Positions 6,208 to 8,472 of a stretch of 8,472 nt of DNA are shown here, piece by piece. Numbering within the stretch: position 1 is the stretch's first letter; every line of letters starts with the position of its first letter. Origin of the DNA: JAXGVG01 sp040773965 (GTDB lineage Bacteria > Pseudomonadota > Alphaproteobacteria > UBA9219); the NCBI GenBank assembly GCA_040773965.1, contig JAXGVG010000077.1, positions 1 to 8,472 of the forward strand, given 5' to 3'. The position numbers were made by a program, and so were the translations under genes. A model generated the notes under the pieces. The model saw only the letters and a list, made by a program, of their open reading frames with translations. It was not told the DNA's origin and made no database searches.

Positions 6208-7286
6208 GGCTGGAAATGAGGCAAGAGACGGCTGTTCCGGACATAGGGGACATGAAAGATCCGGTAAACGGTATTACACATCTCGGGATTGGCGGCAACG
6301 ATCATGCCTCCCCGGTAGGGAATGTATTCGCTGTTGCTATCGTGCGATACAAGATTGATTTTTCCGTTTAAATCGGGACCCGGATCGGAAACGAGGTAAG
6401 GCACGCCATCGAAACGCGCCGCATAGCCGCCCGCTTCCTTTAGAATAAGGGCAGGAGCCAGATGATCCCAGGGTTTTAGCCCGGGCATAACGGCAAAATG
6501 CAGTTTTCCCATCAGCATTTTGATATAGGCCCATGAACAGCAGTTCTTGACATCGATAACGCAACCAAAAGCCGAGGCGCGTTTCCGCAGTTCGACAAAC
6601 GGCACGCGTTTATCCGCGCCATTAAGATATATTTCCTCCACCAACGCATCGGCATAGTTGGCAGGATGAAGCTCGGCAATTCCGCCTTGCCATTGGCCGG
6701 GATCGGCAGGCGCTTCGTGAAGAGCGATTTTTTTCCCATTCAGAAACGCGCCCTGTCCCACATGCGCCGTGAACATCATATCCTGGCAAGGCGCGTACAT
6801 CCATCCCGCAAGAGCGATGCCGTTGACGACAAGCGCGAGAAGAACGCTGAATTCCCGGTCGGCTTCGTTTAACTCCTGTTTCGATTTTAATTTTACCGCC
6901 CCCCGGGCGAAATTGACCGTGCCATCGACCGGATCGATGACCGAGTTTATGCCTTCGCCATGAAACGTTCTAAAAAAGTCTTCGCGAGCTTTCGGCGTAA
7001 GATCGTTTTCTTCGGCTATGATTTTCGTTTTCAGGTTCTTAAGTTCCGGATGCGCCTTCAGCAAGGGGAACAACATTTCCAAACGCTCTTCAAGCGCCTT
7101 TTGGCAACGGCTGTCGGCATAAGTCAGCGGGTTTTCTTTTTCGGCCTGAAATTTTTGGCCCTGGACTTCGTCCTTTTTATAAACAAGCCCCAAGTCTTGC
7201 CTGCCTTCAAAAACAGGCAAAACTATTTCCTTTCCCGTTTTTCGAACGAGTTCTGTAATTTCATCGAAAACGGGCATATACGGCAT
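6204..7286 (-). CDS. Inositol monophosphatase family phosphatase, enlarged
   Basis: Metal-dependent phosphatase of the IMPase/CysQ/FBPase-like group, removing phosphate from a sugar, inositol or nucleotide phosphate. All metal-site motifs are present in order: LTYAD (54-58), AEEN with E92/E93, DPVDGTVNF (118-126) and WDH (273-275) followed by LKEAGG (282-287). At 360 residues it is about 90-100 longer than a typical SuhB-type enzyme; extra material lies around residues 28-50, 128-145 and 295-325. The acidic and lysine-rich first two insertions look like surface loops. The start ATG has AGGA eight bases upstream; a second ATG at codon 4 has no ribosome site. It follows the membrane-protein gene by 30 bases and overlaps the next by ATGA. 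It probably makes or recycles a dephosphorylated precursor for the glycan, but inositol itself is not implied. Confidence 0.9.
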   Translation of the reverse strand: MPYMPVFDEITELVRKTGKEIVLPVFEGRQDLGLVYKKDEVQGQKFQAEKENPLTYADSRCQKALEERLEMLFPLLKAHPELKNLKTKIIAEENDLTPKAREDFFRTFHGEGINSVIDPVDGTVNFARGAVKLKSKQELNEADREFSVLLALVVNGIALAGWMYAPCQDMMFTAHVGQGAFLNGKKIALHEAPADPGQWQGGIAELHPANYADALVEEIYLNGADKRVPFVELRKRASAFGCVIDVKNCCSWAYIKMLMGKLHFAVMPGLKPWDHLAPALILKEAGGYAARFDGVPYLVSDPGPDLNGKINLVSHDSNSEYIPYRGGMIVAANPEMCNTVYRIFHVPYVRNSRLLPHFQP

Positions 7287-7316
7287 CGTAATATCCTGTC
7301 AATTATTGGCCGAATA

Positions 7317-8472
7317 CTATTTTTCCCAAATCATGTCCAGCGCATGACTGTCTTTTGGATTGAAGAAATCCCCGCATCCTTGCTGGGCCATTGTAAACGT
7401 TAGTTTTTTCGTACCATTTATTGGCGGCACACGGACGACAACCGGCAATAAACGTTCCTCCCCCGGCTTCAACGGCGATTGAAGAACCGAGGGCCATGTG
7501 AAAGCGGGAACGAGCTGATTGTTCGCCTCCCAACGCCAGTAGTGGATAAGTTTCACGGAACCGGTCGTGTGCGCCGTTGTCCATGTTTGGGTTGAATTGT
7601 TTTTGACGCGAATGGAAAAAACAAAATATTCGTCTTGTCCCACCAGACGGGCGAAAAAGTTATTTTTGTAAAAATCCTCCTTGCCCGCAATCTCGAGCGC
7701 GTAATCCAGCCGTGGCAAACACGGCGCGAAAAAGGGAAAAGCGCTTATATCGGCATCTTTTTCATAAATCGTTCCATATTGCATCTGCGTCGAGGGCGGG
7801 GTCATAACGCGAAGCCAGAGCGTCGGCTGGGGAAGAAGTAAGCAAACAAGCATCACCGCCAGAATTTCACGCGACACTTTTTTCCGCAAACCTATGTGAC
7901 AGAAAAGGACAACAGCAAAACAGATCGAAACGGTTTTCAGGAAACCCGTATGATGGCGCATCACGGTGTCGCCAAAAAACAGATAGGTCGAGAAAATAAC
8001 CAGAAACGCGCCGCCGAGCCCGGCATAAAGTTGCGCCTCGCGATCCCGTTCGCTCCCCCACAAACGGCGCAAAAGAGCAAACAGAAAGCCGAACGACAGC
8101 ATAAGAAGAACGATGAACGAAAAAAGACCGGCGGCCTCACGAAAAGCGGGTATGCCGCCGCCGAAAATAGGGTGTTCGCCTATCAGCGCCCTGAGCGTGA
8201 AAAAGCCCAAGCTTGCCAGAGGTGTAAAGGCCAGAAGGCCTTCCTTAAACACGTCGATCGATGGCATGTCCGCGAAATGAATCTTTAGATAAAGCTGCCA
8301 GGCGCCAAAGACCGCCACAGGCAGCGCAACCGGAAGAAGCGCATATACGGCATGCCGCGATAAGAGCGTTTTCCGGAAACGCCACGCCTCGGCCAGCGCG
8401 AGGCCTATGGCCACCACGATGTAAATCTCGCGCGACAAAACGGCGAGCGCCATGCTCGCGGCATAAAGCCAC
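7317..8472 (-). CDS. C-terminal part of a GT-C-like membrane glycosyltransferase with Ig-like domain (5' partial)
   Basis: The frame is open to the right window edge (384 codons visible; WLYAAS precedes the first ATG at 8453 within the same hydrophobic helix), so the true start lies outside. About seven hydrophobic segments fill the first 215 residues after that ATG, beginning with the LAVLSREIYIVV helix, whose SRE turn is typical of GT-C/dolichyl-P-sugar-dependent transferases. From residue 275 to 365 (about 7359-7631) a soluble domain follows: RVKNNSTQTW, VKLIHYWRW, LKPGEERLLPVVVRVPP and FTMAQQGCGDFF. This fits the Ig-like beta-sandwich pattern (V-N-x-S...W, Y-W, PGE, P...G) seen in some surface-glycan enzymes. 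The domain should face the periplasm and may bind glycan. Catalytic acidic residues of a GT-C would be in the missing N-terminus, so enzyme function is inferred. It is the most upstream gene visible. Confidence 0.75.
   Translation of the reverse strand, partial: WLYAASMALAVLSREIYIVVAIGLALAEAWRFRKTLLSRHAVYALLPVALPVAVFGAWQLYLKIHFADMPSIDVFKEGLLAFTPLASLGFFTLRALIGEHPIFGGGIPAFREAAGLFSFIVLLMLSFGFLFALLRRLWGSERDREAQLYAGLGGAFLVIFSTYLFFGDTVMRHHTGFLKTVSICFAVVLFCHIGLRKKVSREILAVMLVCLLLPQPTLWLRVMTPPSTQMQYGTIYEKDADISAFPFFAPCLPRLDYALEIAGKEDFYKNNFFARLVGQDEYFVFSIRVKNNSTQTWTTAHTTGSVKLIHYWRWEANNQLVPAFTWPSVLQSPLKPGEERLLPVVVRVPPINGTKKLTFTMAQQGCGDFFNPKDSHALDMIWEK

Noticed and set aside
7287..7316. Internal promoter from a TTGACA match before the phosphatase gene
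   Set aside because: The only possible -10 at 16-17 bases spacing lies inside the coding region (TATATG) and matches poorly; the AGGA within the same stretch is better explained as the ribosome site.
1..8472. RNA genes, CRISPR arrays, insertion sequences, attachment sites
   Set aside because: Coding genes fill almost all of the window; no direct-repeat arrays, terminal inverted repeats, transposase motifs or tRNA-like folds were noticed.

Overview
The window is one unbroken minus-strand gene cluster of eight protein-coding genes, tightly packed (4-base ATGA overlaps or gaps of 15-41 bases), running from the right edge (5' end of the operon as seen here) to the left edge. Both outermost genes are cut by the window. 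No RNA genes, mobile elements, CRISPR arrays or plus-strand genes are supported. The base composition (GC-rich in most genes, AT-richer around 6900-7700), the gene families and the coupled spacing suggest a Gram-negative bacterium, probably a proteobacterium (an alphaproteobacterium would fit). The lineage cannot be fixed from this sequence alone.

Layout in transcription order (right to left): (1) the C-terminal part of a multi-spanning membrane protein, probably a GT-C type glycosyltransferase, ending in an Ig-like beta-sandwich domain; (2) a large inositol-monophosphatase-family phosphatase; (3) a protein with the two H-x-S/T motifs of 2H phosphoesterases; (4) a glycerophosphodiester-phosphodiesterase-like TIM-barrel protein; (5) a protein made of two tandem sugar-nucleotidyltransferase domains; (6) a GtrA-family small membrane protein; (7) a DPM1/GtrB-like GT2 glycosyltransferase; (8) a membrane glycosyltransferase-like domain fused in one reading frame to a phosphoribulokinase/uridine-kinase-like P-loop domain.

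The simplest combined reading is a surface-glycan assembly or modification locus. Genes 6, 7 and the first half of gene 8 match the three-part logic of Gtr systems: a GT2 enzyme charges polyprenyl phosphate with a sugar, a GtrA protein helps move it across the membrane, and a GT-C enzyme transfers the sugar on the far side. Around this core sits an unusual concentration of phosphate chemistry: a phosphatase, two putative phosphodiesterases, two nucleotidyltransferase domains and a small-molecule kinase domain. This suggests that the glycan or its precursor carries a phosphorylated sugar or polyol. That reading is inferred from gene content; no substrate can be read from the sequence.

The most notable item is gene 8, a membrane glycosyltransferase/kinase fusion. 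Its kinase half resembles the plant/cyanobacterial type of phosphoribulokinase but has changes at two normally conserved phosphate/metal-site positions.
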